This document shows, piece by piece, positions 36,201 to 46,100 of a DNA stretch of 64,000 bases. Where the stretch lies: assembly GCF_963678635.1 (NCBI RefSeq), contig NC_087065.1, positions 73,601,345 to 73,665,344 on the forward strand, given 5' to 3'. Made by a program: the position numbers and the translations under genes. The notes under the pieces were generated by a model. The model was not told the origin of the DNA, did not search any database, and was given only the letters and a program-made list of their open reading frames with translations. Origin of the DNA: Symsagittifera roscoffensis. Its lineage: Eukaryota; Xenacoelomorpha; Acoela; Convolutidae. Position 1 is the stretch's first letter. Every line of letters begins with the position of its first letter.

Positions 36201-37699
36201 TACTCCCCGGACTCAAAATCGATCTCCTCATCGCGTGAGGTCTTTGTCAGTGAATCCCCAGAAGCCCGAGTGTCACTCAAGATACAGTGCCAGTGGTCAT
36301 TTACAGAAGTTTGCAACAGACTTAAGTTTATCTACCTTCCAAAATTCACGACCATATAAAATTTTCATACTATCGCTAAACAGCAATCAAAATCTGCACA
36401 CACCTGCACCTTATAAATTCCCGATTTTTAAGCTGGTGATTTAAAATTTCTTTTGTCCTATTCAATCAGGAAATTGTCATGCAGCATTTTGATTTATATA
36501 ATAGATCTAGCATATTAATAGAAAATAGGCCCTATAACCATTGGCTCAAGAGTCAGGGACACTATCTCTCGTGTTTTTCTACCTCAAGAACGGTCGGAGC
36601 CAATTCGGTTCGCTTGCGACATGAGACTAGAACCCGTTACAGCTTAAAGGCTACTACCAAAATATCCCCCCACTCTAGAAAATAAGAACGTTCACATACT
36701 TAGGTCTCAAAATACCCAAAATACACGAACGCCGTTAAAAACAGAGTCGGAACAATCCGTTAAGCTACTTTTTATTGGACAGTGAAACTTTGATCCATTT
36801 CAGATGGATCAACCTAAAACTCGCCTTATCTCAACATAACAATCATAAAACACACTCGAGAAATTTAAACTAGGGACTCACATGTTGATGCACTCGAGTA
36901 CAAGGAGTAATTAAATTGGTAAGCAACTCAAGAATTAGATAATATAACTAGATAAGTTTAATACTGGTCAGTTTTGGTAACAGAAGTAAATTCTGGCTCT
37001 AGAATTGGAGTTTTTGTATGAACCATTGGGACACTCAAGCTGTCCACCTTTCCATTGAAGGTTCACTCTAGTTTTGTTCCGAATAGTTGTTCTCTCTTCT
37101 TTTTATTATCTCTCTTCCTATTCCGGGATAAGACAGCTCTACTCGTGTCCTATTTTATATCTGGAAATTGCGAATAGCAATTTCCTGCTGTTTTTCTTGA
37201 GTATTTTCCCGCAATTGTAAATTCGGATGTTCTGATTTTTCTCTTTTTGTTTTCAGTTGGTACGAGAAAACTGAGCATGACAGGCTCTATTCGAAATTTT
37301 GAAAATTAAAACTCCACTCCAAAATCACGTATTTTCGTGTCTCTCAAGGTCAAACTTCCAGACATGACCGACTGGCACATACTCCCCGGACTCAAAATCG
37401 ATCTCCTCATCGCGTGAGGTCTTTGTCAGTGAATCCCCAGAAGCCCGAGTGTCACTCAAGATACAGTGCCAGTGGTCATTTACAGAAGTTTGCAACAGAC
37501 TTAAGTTTATCTACCTTCCAAAATTCACGACCATATAAAATTTTCATACTATCGCTAAACAGCAATCAAAATCTGCACACACCTGCACCTTATAAATTTC
37601 CGATTTTTAAGCTGGTGATTTAAAATTTCTTTTGTCCTATTCAATCAGGAAATTGTCATGCAGCATTTTGATTTATATAATAGATCTAGCATATTAATA
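35342..37699 (-). repeat. 1179-bp tandem duplication at the element's 3' end
   Basis: A unit made of most of the LTR plus ~320 bp of adjoining 3' UTR is present twice in tandem (about 35342-36520 and 36521-37699). It is nearly identical. The inner LTR copy (36521-37379) lacks the ~39 bases found at the plus-strand left end. At one site (near 37215) the inner copy agrees with the 5' LTR, not with the outer 3' LTR. Confidence 0.92.
36201..36214 (-). promoter_or_regulatory. Polypurine tract next to the 3' LTR
   Basis: In the element sense it reads GAGTCCGGGGAGTA directly before the LTR's TG. This is the position and base composition of the plus-strand primer (PPT). The same site recurs at 37380-37393 beside the inner LTR copy. 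Confidence 0.65.
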
Positions 37700-37818
37700 A
37701 CAATATCTTATTTGTTAAAATTTCTTTTTCGTGAACCCAGATTTCATCCGAGTTCACCCTCGAGCCCCCTCCCTCTCAAGACTCAAGACTCTAGAATTTT
37801 CCCTTTTGAGCCACTGGC

Positions 37819-38280
37819 TCACCTTGTGTTCTTCGCCCTCGAGGTACCCGATCCAGATACTTTTGACACTGTGATCTGTTCCAATAGTGCTTCTTCGTCA
37901 TCGGAGCGGATCACAATTTCCTCCCAAGCCTTCAGCTGTTCATAGGATCGCATCCACTCCCTTTGCTCTTGCAATCTCTTCGATTGATTCGGTAAGCTCT
38001 TCACCTTCGACTCCCGGTTCAAACAGAAGGAATTGTGAAGACTCAGGCTTACATTCTTCGCCAGATCCTCCTCCAGTATTGACTCCCTCGCTCTAGTGTT
38101 GTCTCTGGATACTCTACCCACTCTTTTCCACCCCGTCGTGATCGCATTTCGATGGGTCAGCAGAGGTCTCTTGAAGGCATCTGGTCCTATCTCGGCCTGG
38201 AATTGTCGATATTCCTTTTGATGTTTCCTCATGTGATCCTTCGTCGCTACATATAACCAGGATGTTAACGTCGCGCGAAA
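37819..38280 (-). CDS. ORF4 tail, in frame after a TGA
   Basis: This frame continues directly from the stop of the SGNH-containing segment: 17 sense codons follow the TGA before the first ATG at 38232, and 137 residues follow from it. The sequence is basic and charged at the start (MRKHQKEYRQFQAEIG) and acidic near the end, with no recognised domain. Because it keeps the same reading frame as all of 38281-42654, it is best read as the C-terminal part of one long ORF, reached only if the TGA is bypassed or was once a sense codon. A separate small protein starting at 38232 is the alternative. Confidence 0.5.
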   Translation of the reverse strand, partial: FRATLTSWLYVATKDHMRKHQKEYRQFQAEIGPDAFKRPLLTHRNAITTGWKRVGRVSRDNTRARESILEEDLAKNVSLSLHNSFCLNRESKVKSLPNQSKRLQEQREWMRSYEQLKAWEEIVIRSDDEEALLEQITVSKVSGSGTSRAKNTR

Positions 38281-41200
38281 TCAAGGAAAGAATCTCAAGC
38301 GGCTCCACACGTGTCTGACTTCCATTGGTATGGCGAACACTTTGCATGCTGTCTCGAACAACTCAAGTCTCCTGCTGTAATCTATCGCGTGAATCGACTC
38401 TGCTGTTGGCGTCTTCGATTCTCGATACTTTGCTATGTTTTCTTCCATCCATCGTAGAGCCAGCATTGTGATTACCACCAAGATGGTCACTTTTTGTTGA
38501 TGCTCGGGTAATCCCAACGACCTGATTTCTTCTATATCCCAGATCGGGCAGAGATTGGTTTGGTCTGGGTAGCACACTGTCTGCGCCAGACAGTGGCATG
38601 GACAATCCCCGTGTGTGAGGTCGATGCTCCTAAGATTGCGTTCTCCCGAGGCTTCCAGGAGAGGCTCAAGTTCCATCATCTTCTCGTGTATCACGTCGAC
38701 TTCTCCCAAGTTTGGGGCACCTACCATGGGTTTCCCAATCACGTTATGTCTCTCGAGTTCACTTGTATTTTTGCTCTCCAAGCCTAGAAGTTCTTCACCC
38801 CAGATTTCACTCAAGTCATGCCTTTGTTCTTTAGGCACTGTTCCTCGGATCTTCCTTAACAGCTTGTGTGAATGATGTGAAATCCGAGCTAGTCTTACAC
38901 ATTTGGGCACTGAGAAGGCTTTGTCTATCAATACTCTCTGGCTGAACACTTCTACCATCGCCATGTGCAATGGATAGTTGCTGCCACATAGGTTGGCCAT
39001 CACTGACCCCACTAGGGACTTCGCATTTAGAGGCAGTCCATAGGCTTCGCTCATGGGAAATCCCATCTCCGCTTCGAGTCCAACCTTCCAACTCTTGATG
39101 TGTTTCTGGGTCACTTGCAACACTCCGGGCCATGACTCCACGCTCAACGCCGTCACCAAGTGGTGTTCTGACTCTAGCCTCTCCAGTGACTGGAGACTAC
39201 ACATTCTTGAGAAGAATCCTAGAGCTGTTGCTAGGTTCACAGTGGTACTCGCGTAACACTCAGCCACTATCTGTATCTCACTTTTCTCCCTTTCGGTGAT
39301 ATCTTCAAACCAGGTGACTAAGTCTTCTTTCTGGAAAGACTGTATCCTGACGCACGATCGTCCATCACAGGTGTGCTCGCCATTCCCACACGTCGAGTCA
39401 AGACAACTGCCCGGCTCCATCTTCTTCACCGACCCTGTTCCACTGGTCATCTCACTTGACTCCTTCATATGAGGTAGGATCAGTCTATGTACTATACTCA
39501 AGGTCGCTAAATCTTCATCCTCTGTCGGCGCCAATCTCACTCGCTCAGTGACTTCCTCGATCAGTCTCGCATGGGGATGTGGACACCAGGAGGGCCTGAC
39601 TAATTTCCACACCACTCCCAGATTCGTGGTCAACATGCCGTTCCCGTTACCCATTTTTAGTTCTACTCTTTTACTTGAGCGTGGCACACTTATTACTTCC
39701 GGTGTTCTCTCGAGAATCAAACCTAGACTAGTTCTCTCTCTTTCCACAGGGTCTATCTCCATTATCCTCTCTGTCCAGAACTTCAGCAGCTCCGCCACCT
39801 CATAGTTTCTGTGGGCACCTCCAGCTTCTAAGTCTAAGAAAGGGTTGTATGCCATCCCCATCACTCCAGACACATACTGATACTCTCCCTTCTTGTTGGG
39901 TTTCAAGTACTCTCCTGAAGAAGCCAAGTTACGGTGAACGTCGTGTTTCTCCTCGAACTTCTTGTTGTAGAATCTCCGTATCTCATCTAACTTCCTGTGG
40001 CTCTCTAGAGATTGCCTAGAACCATCCTCCTTTTCTATCCCAGTACTCTGGTACACATTCAAGATGACTGCGGAGACTCTCCTTTCCAGCGTCTTGCTCC
40101 CAATTGCTCTCTGGTGACATGCTAGGATGGTACTGTCAGTCATCATCGACATTGTCCATCTCAAGAAACAGGTAGCATCTTTCCTCCTTGCCAGACTCAA
40201 GCCTGAGTTGTCCCTAGCAACGTGCTGCATCAGCATTCGATATACCTCTAGATTCTTGCTTTCCAACTTCAACTTGTAGTACGCGGCGTCTGGTAATTCC
40301 ATCTCTCTCGGATCCATCAGCTTGTCCACCACCCTCAACTGTGCTGGAGTTGCCACCCTAATCCTGGCAATGCTGGTTCGGTGTTTGGGGGGCTCCACCA
40401 CGAATGCCGGTTTCCCTAATGACTTGAGAGGTCTATAGTTAATAGGTCCCATCACCGATTTTGTGGGAATCCCAGTCAGATCCGCCATCTCCATCATTTT
40501 GGCTCTCGAGAAGTGTGTCTCGTGAGCCTTCAGCCTGTCCACGCACTGGAGTCTACCCAAGTCTTCATGCGACACCTGCTCAAGACCCAAAGCTTTCGCT
40601 AACTTTAGCCTGCATTCCAGGTCTTCCAAGTCCAGCTCCTTGACCTTCTCCACATATTTCGACCTGCTGGTCTCCGCTGGTCTCTCCGGCTTCTTCTTCT
40701 CCGCCACCACCACCGAGGATATTATCGATCCCTGGGGAGTTGATGACGTTGCCTCATCAGCCTCCATGGGCGCGGCGCGCGGCAACTTGGTTCGGCTGTT
40801 CCTCGAACTGTCTCTAGAATCGGCCATTGCACCCAAGCGACTGGACAAAGCCCTCGAGTTGAAGAAGGGTGGATTTGGGGGTGGTCCGAATGTTACCTGT
40901 GCCGTCTCTAGCAACTCTGCCTCCAATGCGCTTATGTGCCTTTGGAAGACGTCATTCAACCACTCCACCCCTCTGGGCCTATCAAAGTGAATCCCATCCG
41001 AGGATGCATCGTCAGGGAAAGCGGATAGCTCCATTTGCTCGGCCACGTCCAACAACCCAACGGGGAGGACACTTCTTCGGTTTATCAGCCTGATTATTTC
41101 GTTCAAGTTTCGCACTTTTGTGTTCATCTCCATTGCATGCTGGTCCGCTTTCATGTTGTAAGGGATGGTGCACACCGTAAGAATAGCCGGATTCATTTGA

Positions 41201-41655
41201 ATCCGCAATTCCTCAAGAATGCAGCTCATCTTGCCGTGCAGCCTCGCCACCTTCCTTGCTTCCCACCTGGACACGTCATTCGTCCCGATCATCAGAGTCA
41301 CCGTGTATACTCTTGCCATACCTAGCATCTCAAGTGTCGCTAGCATCTGCGGCGTCGCGGCTCCAGCGAAGCTCAAGATCCCCGTTTGCCAATGGGACTG
41401 GATCCTGGTCAGCACCCGCAACAAGCTGTCCCCTATGATCAGGTGGACCGCCCCCTCGGGCACACGTGGCTGCGTGAGGTATTCCACCCAAGCTGCGTCA
41501 TGGAAGCAATCTCTCCTGTCCCTCTGCGCCGTGCTCCAGTCCATCCGATTGTGCCTGTGGTATCCACCTTCCGTATTCTTTTTGTAACTCGAGATTACCA
41601 CACTCCTGACAGGTTGCTCCCCCCACGTCGAGGGTAAGTCCACTCTTGCTGGACT
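38281..41655 (-). CDS. ORF4 main segment: SGNH (GDSL) hydrolase plus large unknown region
   Basis: About 1124 codons, open from the preceding TAG; the first ATG is at 41544, upstream of the domain. Numbering from the GTG at 41643, an SGNH hydrolase fold occupies residues ~65-240. Block I is IIGDSLL (Ser73), block II the Gly in SFAGAAT (about 94), block III IGTNDVS (Asn122) and block V SDGIHFD (Asp216 and His219). All catalytic positions of the family are present, so an active esterase or lipase-like enzyme is plausible; the substrate is unknown. The remaining ~860 residues match nothing I recognise. They include cysteine-rich stretches (DSTCGNGEHTC, CPCHC) and a hydrophobic run (TILVVITMLAL) near the end. 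It occupies the env position of the retroelement but has no clear fusion or glycoprotein features. SGNH domains are known from ORF1 of some CR1-type LINEs, which offers a precedent in retroelements. Confidence 0.8.
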   Translation of the reverse strand, partial: SPARVDLPSTWGEQPVRSVVISSYKKNTEGGYHRHNRMDWSTAQRDRRDCFHDAAWVEYLTQPRVPEGAVHLIIGDSLLRVLTRIQSHWQTGILSFAGAATPQMLATLEMLGMARVYTVTLMIGTNDVSRWEARKVARLHGKMSCILEELRIQMNPAILTVCTIPYNMKADQHAMEMNTKVRNLNEIIRLINRRSVLPVGLLDVAEQMELSAFPDDASSDGIHFDRPRGVEWLNDVFQRHISALEAELLETAQVTFGPPPNPPFFNSRALSSRLGAMADSRDSSRNSRTKLPRAAPMEADEATSSTPQGSIISSVVVAEKKKPERPAETSRSKYVEKVKELDLEDLECRLKLAKALGLEQVSHEDLGRLQCVDRLKAHETHFSRAKMMEMADLTGIPTKSVMGPINYRPLKSLGKPAFVVEPPKHRTSIARIRVATPAQLRVVDKLMDPREMELPDAAYYKLKLESKNLEVYRMLMQHVARDNSGLSLARRKDATCFLRWTMSMMTDSTILACHQRAIGSKTLERRVSAVILNVYQSTGIEKEDGSRQSLESHRKLDEIRRFYNKKFEEKHDVHRNLASSGEYLKPNKKGEYQYVSGVMGMAYNPFLDLEAGGAHRNYEVAELLKFWTERIMEIDPVERERTSLGLILERTPEVISVPRSSKRVELKMGNGNGMLTTNLGVVWKLVRPSWCPHPHARLIEEVTERVRLAPTEDEDLATLSIVHRLILPHMKESSEMTSGTGSVKKMEPGSCLDSTCGNGEHTCDGRSCVRIQSFQKEDLVTWFEDITEREKSEIQIVAECYASTTVNLATALGFFSRMCSLQSLERLESEHHLVTALSVESWPGVLQVTQKHIKSWKVGLEAEMGFPMSEAYGLPLNAKSLVGSVMANLCGSNYPLHMAMVEVFSQRVLIDKAFSVPKCVRLARISHHSHKLLRKIRGTVPKEQRHDLSEIWGEELLGLESKNTSELERHNVIGKPMVGAPNLGEVDVIHEKMMELEPLLEASGERNLRSIDLTHGDCPCHCLAQTVCYPDQTNLCPIWDIEEIRSLGLPEHQQKVTILVVITMLALRWMEENIAKYRESKTPTAESIHAIDYSRRLELFETACKVFAIPMEVRHVWSRLRFFP

Positions 41656-42264
41656 CTAGCGATTCCTTAGTTGTAGCCGCTCGTGCAACTCTTTCAGTCG
41701 TGAGGAGCTACCACTCACCTGACTACTACCCGGGGTCGAACTTGGCGTATATCCAGGCAGCGCGACGTCCATCAACGGGCGTATTACTTGTGTCTCTAGA
41801 CCACGCAGGGAGGACGCTGATTCAGACGGTATCCACACCTCCAACCCTTCGTTCATATGTTCTTGAGCAGCGCGATCGAGGTTGAATCGTCCCTTCGACC
41901 TAGGAGCTTCATCCACCTCCATACGTGACTCTGGTCTTGAGCCGGTCACCACCCGCTCTTTGGGCCTAGCCCCTTTCTGCATGTCGAGCTCGCGTTGTCG
42001 CTGCTGGATCCTTTCAAGCTCCGACTTCAGCTGCTCGTAATTCGCGGCATTCTTTTGCACCCTTTCTGCCTGTAGCTGTTCAGCTCTCATCATGTCCAGT
42101 TCCCTCCGCGCTTGATCCCTCTCAACTTTTGCCTGATCTCTCTCGAGCACCGCTTGATCCCGGTCGAGGTTCGCCCTGTTCCTCTCCCGCTGAGTCCTCT
42201 CAAGCTCTCTCTTCATGATACTGACGTCCGGATACGCTTCCCCCGTCTGCTGTGCTCGAGACAT
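41656..42264 (-). CDS. ORF4 middle segment: coiled-coil protein
   Basis: About 202 residues after an in-frame TAG, with an ATG at 42264. Residues ~15-95 form a strongly charged heptad-like coiled coil (RELERTQRERNRANLDRDQA and repeats of ERDQAK). A Pro/Ser/Arg linker and a short second helix at the end (RLKELHERLQLRNR) follow. It ends at a TAG that is followed, in the same frame, by the SGNH segment. A coiled coil suggests self-assembly, as in LINE ORF1 proteins, but this is inference. Confidence 0.6.
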   Translation of the reverse strand: MSRAQQTGEAYPDVSIMKRELERTQRERNRANLDRDQAVLERDQAKVERDQARRELDMMRAEQLQAERVQKNAANYEQLKSELERIQQRQRELDMQKGARPKERVVTGSRPESRMEVDEAPRSKGRFNLDRAAQEHMNEGLEVWIPSESASSLRGLETQVIRPLMDVALPGYTPSSTPGSSQVSGSSSRLKELHERLQLRNR

Positions 42265-42273
42265 CAATGGTGT

Positions 42274-42654
42274 CTAGCTCGTGCTCTGGCCCGTGGATCT
42301 GACTGATGGTCTGACCGGCAGTGGGAATTCCCCTGCACCATACTCAGTATTATTACTCAAGCCAGGGTTCCTTGCCAAATCGAACCCCCGTATTGCTCCA
42401 TCCACGTTCCAAGACAGCCACCTGGTTTGCTCTTGATTAGATATTCCATCGGTGGTGTAGCCCACCATCAAAACTGCTTCTGTCGCAGACTCCCGGCACT
42501 CGCCCTCATCCTCCAACTGGAGGATGGCATTCAACATCACTGCCATTCTCTCATCCACTTGAGTATAATCCAGGTCCCTTAGACGTCTGTACAATTCGTC
42601 AAGTGTGGGTTTTTTCAAAGCCGATGGCATGGACTTCCGGAATCGATCTGCCAT
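42274..42654 (-). CDS. ORF4 first segment, unknown
   Basis: 126 codons from the ATG at 42654. The sequence is mostly helical in character (MADRFRKSMPSALKKPTLDE) with no recognised domain. It ends at a TAG that is followed in the same frame by the coiled-coil segment. It is probably the start of the whole ORF4 product. Confidence 0.55.
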   Translation of the reverse strand: MADRFRKSMPSALKKPTLDELYRRLRDLDYTQVDERMAVMLNAILQLEDEGECRESATEAVLMVGYTTDGISNQEQTRWLSWNVDGAIRGFDLARNPGLSNNTEYGAGEFPLPVRPSVRSTGQSTS

Positions 42655-43117
42655 TTCCGTAATTTCCAAGTGATCTTGAGTATTAGCAACTTGAGTTTTA
42701 CCTGAGCAACTTGAGTATTAGCAACTTGAGTTTACCTGAGCAACTTGAGCTTACTTCTTGAGGTGTCGTTCAACTTGTGTTCTCTTTCTTCAAATGAATA
42801 CAGTTGAGTAGTCAATTTGACTTTACCAAATCAATCTGAAAATAACACCCCATTTTTAGACTAACAGGCTGTGTTCCTACCCTAAAAACCCCCCTTCACT
42901 ACTATATTTAAAACCCTTTCCTTTCCGTCCTACTAAAATAGTTGAATTGGAAATCTTCTAAAAACCTGCAGATTAATTTTATGTTTTAGCACCATCAATC
43001 ATTTAAATTGTTAATTGTCATGCCAATCACCTCTAAAATTCTTTACCTGTTTTGTACCCCCACACCTAACTCGAGATTCTTCCCTCATGCCCAACTCGAG
43101 ACCCCCGCGTACCCGAC
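42655..43117 (-). other. Spacer between the integrase ORF and ORF4
   Basis: No gene. Near 42670-42765 there is a short tandem repeat built on AGCAACTTGAGTATT and AGCAACTTGAGTTTACCTG. The sense strand here has GTAAA and GTAAG words that resemble splice donors, but no convincing acceptor before the ORF4 ATG was found. How ORF4 is expressed is therefore open. Confidence 0.6.
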
Positions 43118-46100
43118 TCAGGCGATGCTCAAGTAGTATTTCTTGTGAAGATGCACCATTATCTCGGTTTCTGCGAAGACCACGTGTAGGATAGCGTACA
43201 ATTCCCTTGGGCTCAATTTCCCCCTGTTTGGGTCATACACCGGCATTGAGACCTCCGTTATCCTTCTTTCAATCATGAAGTCTCGTAGTCTCGTTAGTGC
43301 CAATATCACGTGTTCAGGATCGATCGTGTTCCTGTCATTGACCCTCGTCACTAGGAAGCACAGGTATTTGCCCGGGACTTGTGCTACTGATGGTGGAAGC
43401 GCGGCCATTCCTCCCAGTCCCGGTCTCTGTCTAAACAGAAACTCCACGTTCTGGTACTCCCTCTTGAAATCAGCTTCCAGTCTCGATTTGAAACTCATGT
43501 CCGCCGTGATACAGATTGCGCTAGTCCTGTCTGACAGAATGAAGTCACTATCCGTTATCAGGATATTTTCCGAGTATTCGTTTGGTATTTCAAACTTCGT
43601 TTTGAAATTCCGTCCTATGGTAGGCTCGGCCTCCTCCCCTTCCAGTTCCAGTCCGCACTTTTCTCTCACTTCTCTGAGTTTCTTTATCATCAAATTTTCG
43701 GTGTGGGTAAGTCCTACCCCCACTCCCCGGACAAAAATATTTATCGACGTCCCCGTCGATGATGCTGGGTCTGAATTATCCGGCGGAATGTCGAGCGGGC
43801 TGTCTGTTGCCGTCCAGCCGAAAAGAGGATCCTCCGTTTTCATGTACTTCCCCGCTGATATGTCAACTTGCTGTATGCTCTGTCCTCCCTCGCTTCCGTT
43901 CTTGACGTCGCGCATCCATTCTAATATCCTCAGGTTTGTATTCTTCCTCCTCTCTATCTCGCTCTGTTCTAAATCCGTCTCCCGCTCCGGCGTCGAGTAA
44001 TCTTCCTGTGGGTAGTGTTCATTATCGTCGATGATCTGCCATTCACCATCTGCCGCTAGCTCGCCCACACTTATTAGTTCTTTGCTTAGGTTATCGGGCT
44101 GTATCTTGTTGATCAGAAAATCGTCCCCGTACCTGTTGTACCTCATGCCTGTGCGTTTGCGATTGCCACTCCTTGTCCCCGCTGGTATTGACAAGTCTGG
44201 TTCTGTCCACTTCGGCACCTCACCTTGCTCCGGATTGTTCCAATCTTCTTCCACAAAAGATTCCGCTTCAGAGTCCGCGTCTATTTTTTCATAGTCATCC
44301 GGACTCAAGGTCTCATTGCCGTCATTCTTATCTCTGGTGCTTTTCTCGTTCACTTCACATGCTGGTTCCACCAGTAGGTACTCTAGTCCCTCCATGTCCT
44401 TTGGTATACACCAGTCCTCTGGGGATGGGACATGAGGCTTCAGGTTCTCATAATGTGCTGCTCGCCCAGTACTCAAGCGGTAGAACCGTCCTTGTTGGTG
44501 TACTTCAGTTATCATGAATGGTCCTCTCCATTTCTTGAGTAGTTTCTTCGTCCCTTTGGGCGGTATCACATTCTGGAAAACCCACACATACTGGCCCACT
44601 TCATATGGCTTCGCCTGTAATATTTTTTCATCATATTTCTTGCGCTGTCTCATTTGTGCCTGCGCAGTGTTCCTCCTGCATAGCTCGTTTATTTCCTGCT
44701 GTCTCCTGATCGCTTCTTTCACGTAAGCTTGAGGCGACGTCCTCTTCCCTTTATACTCTGGGTAAAAGAACGTCAGAGGCATCGCTCTCTCTTTGCCTGT
44801 CAGCATCATGAATGGACTGATTCCCGTCGTTGAGTGTTGAGTACTGTTGTATGCCCCTACGACTTGCGGCAGATACTTGTCCCAGTCCGTCATGTATCTA
44901 GAGCAGTATACCCTCAGCATGTTCACCAACGTTCTATTTTGTCTTTCTACCAGCCCGTTGGTCTGAGGATGGTAAGTCGTCGAGTGTGCTTGAGCTATGT
45001 GTGACCTTTTCATTAATTCCTTAGTCAAGTCCCCCACAAAGGCTTTGCCGTTGTCTGACTGAAAAGTCATTGGACAACCATACCTTGATATCCAATGGGT
45101 TATCAAGTGGTCACAAGTCTCCTCTGCCGAAGCTATTTGACACGGCACCGCCTCTACCAGCTTTGTGAAGTGATCAATTATAACCAGTATCTGGTTATAC
45201 CCTGACTCCGTCATACAGATCTTCTGATGGTCTATCTGCACCACTTCATTAAATTCCGAGCTTTCCACCGACTTGAGTGGGAATTTCAACTTCCTTGGGT
45301 CTTTCACTTGCAAATATGCCAGGCATGCATTCACCCACCTCTCACAGGCTTTTCTCAATCCTGGCCAATCGAACCTGTGAAGTATTCTTTGTTGCACTTT
45401 GTCTATCCCCTGGTGCCCCATTTGATCATGTGATCTGAACAGCACCTCTACCTGATATAATTGTGGTAGTATGATGAGGTAGTGCTTGTGTAGTATCTTG
45501 TCTTCTTCTTTTCTCTTGCATGCTACAACCCCATCAGCCGTGTGATAGAGTAACTCTTTCCTCTCTTTGTAGAACTGGCTAAGGATCTTGTAGCTGTCTT
45601 CTTCAAGCTCTCCTTTCTCCTTGGACCCCGTTTGGATCCATTTGGAGAGATTGCTTGTCATCTTGTCATTCTTCTGGGCTCTTATCAGGTCCGACCGCCT
45701 ATATCTCGCTTTGACATGTTCCTTCAGCGCCATGATCTGCCCATTCATCTCCCCAGGGTTGTGGACGTCGTCATTCAGCTTCACGCATACTATCCTCCTT
45801 ACCACCCTCATGTCGTCTTCCGGCACCAGATTTGTTTTCACATTTGAATTGCATGATAGCTCCCTGAATGGCTTCCTCGAAACTGCAATCCCTTCAAGTT
45901 CTTCACCACCTCGTATCTCCTGCACGTCCAAGTTGAAGGTTCCTGAGGACGGATCTGTTTGTAGTTCCCTGTCGTGGTGTCTAATCTTTTCTTCTGCAAG
46001 TATCATGCAGAGACTATCTTGATCGTCACTGCTCGCTTCCGCGTCCTCGTCCCACATTTCACACTCCCCGGACAAATTTTCTCCTTCAGTGTTTTCTTCT

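Noticed and set aside
38114-41637. Plus-strand and overlapping frames across ORF4
   Set aside because: They are shadows of the long minus-strand frame and lack motifs.
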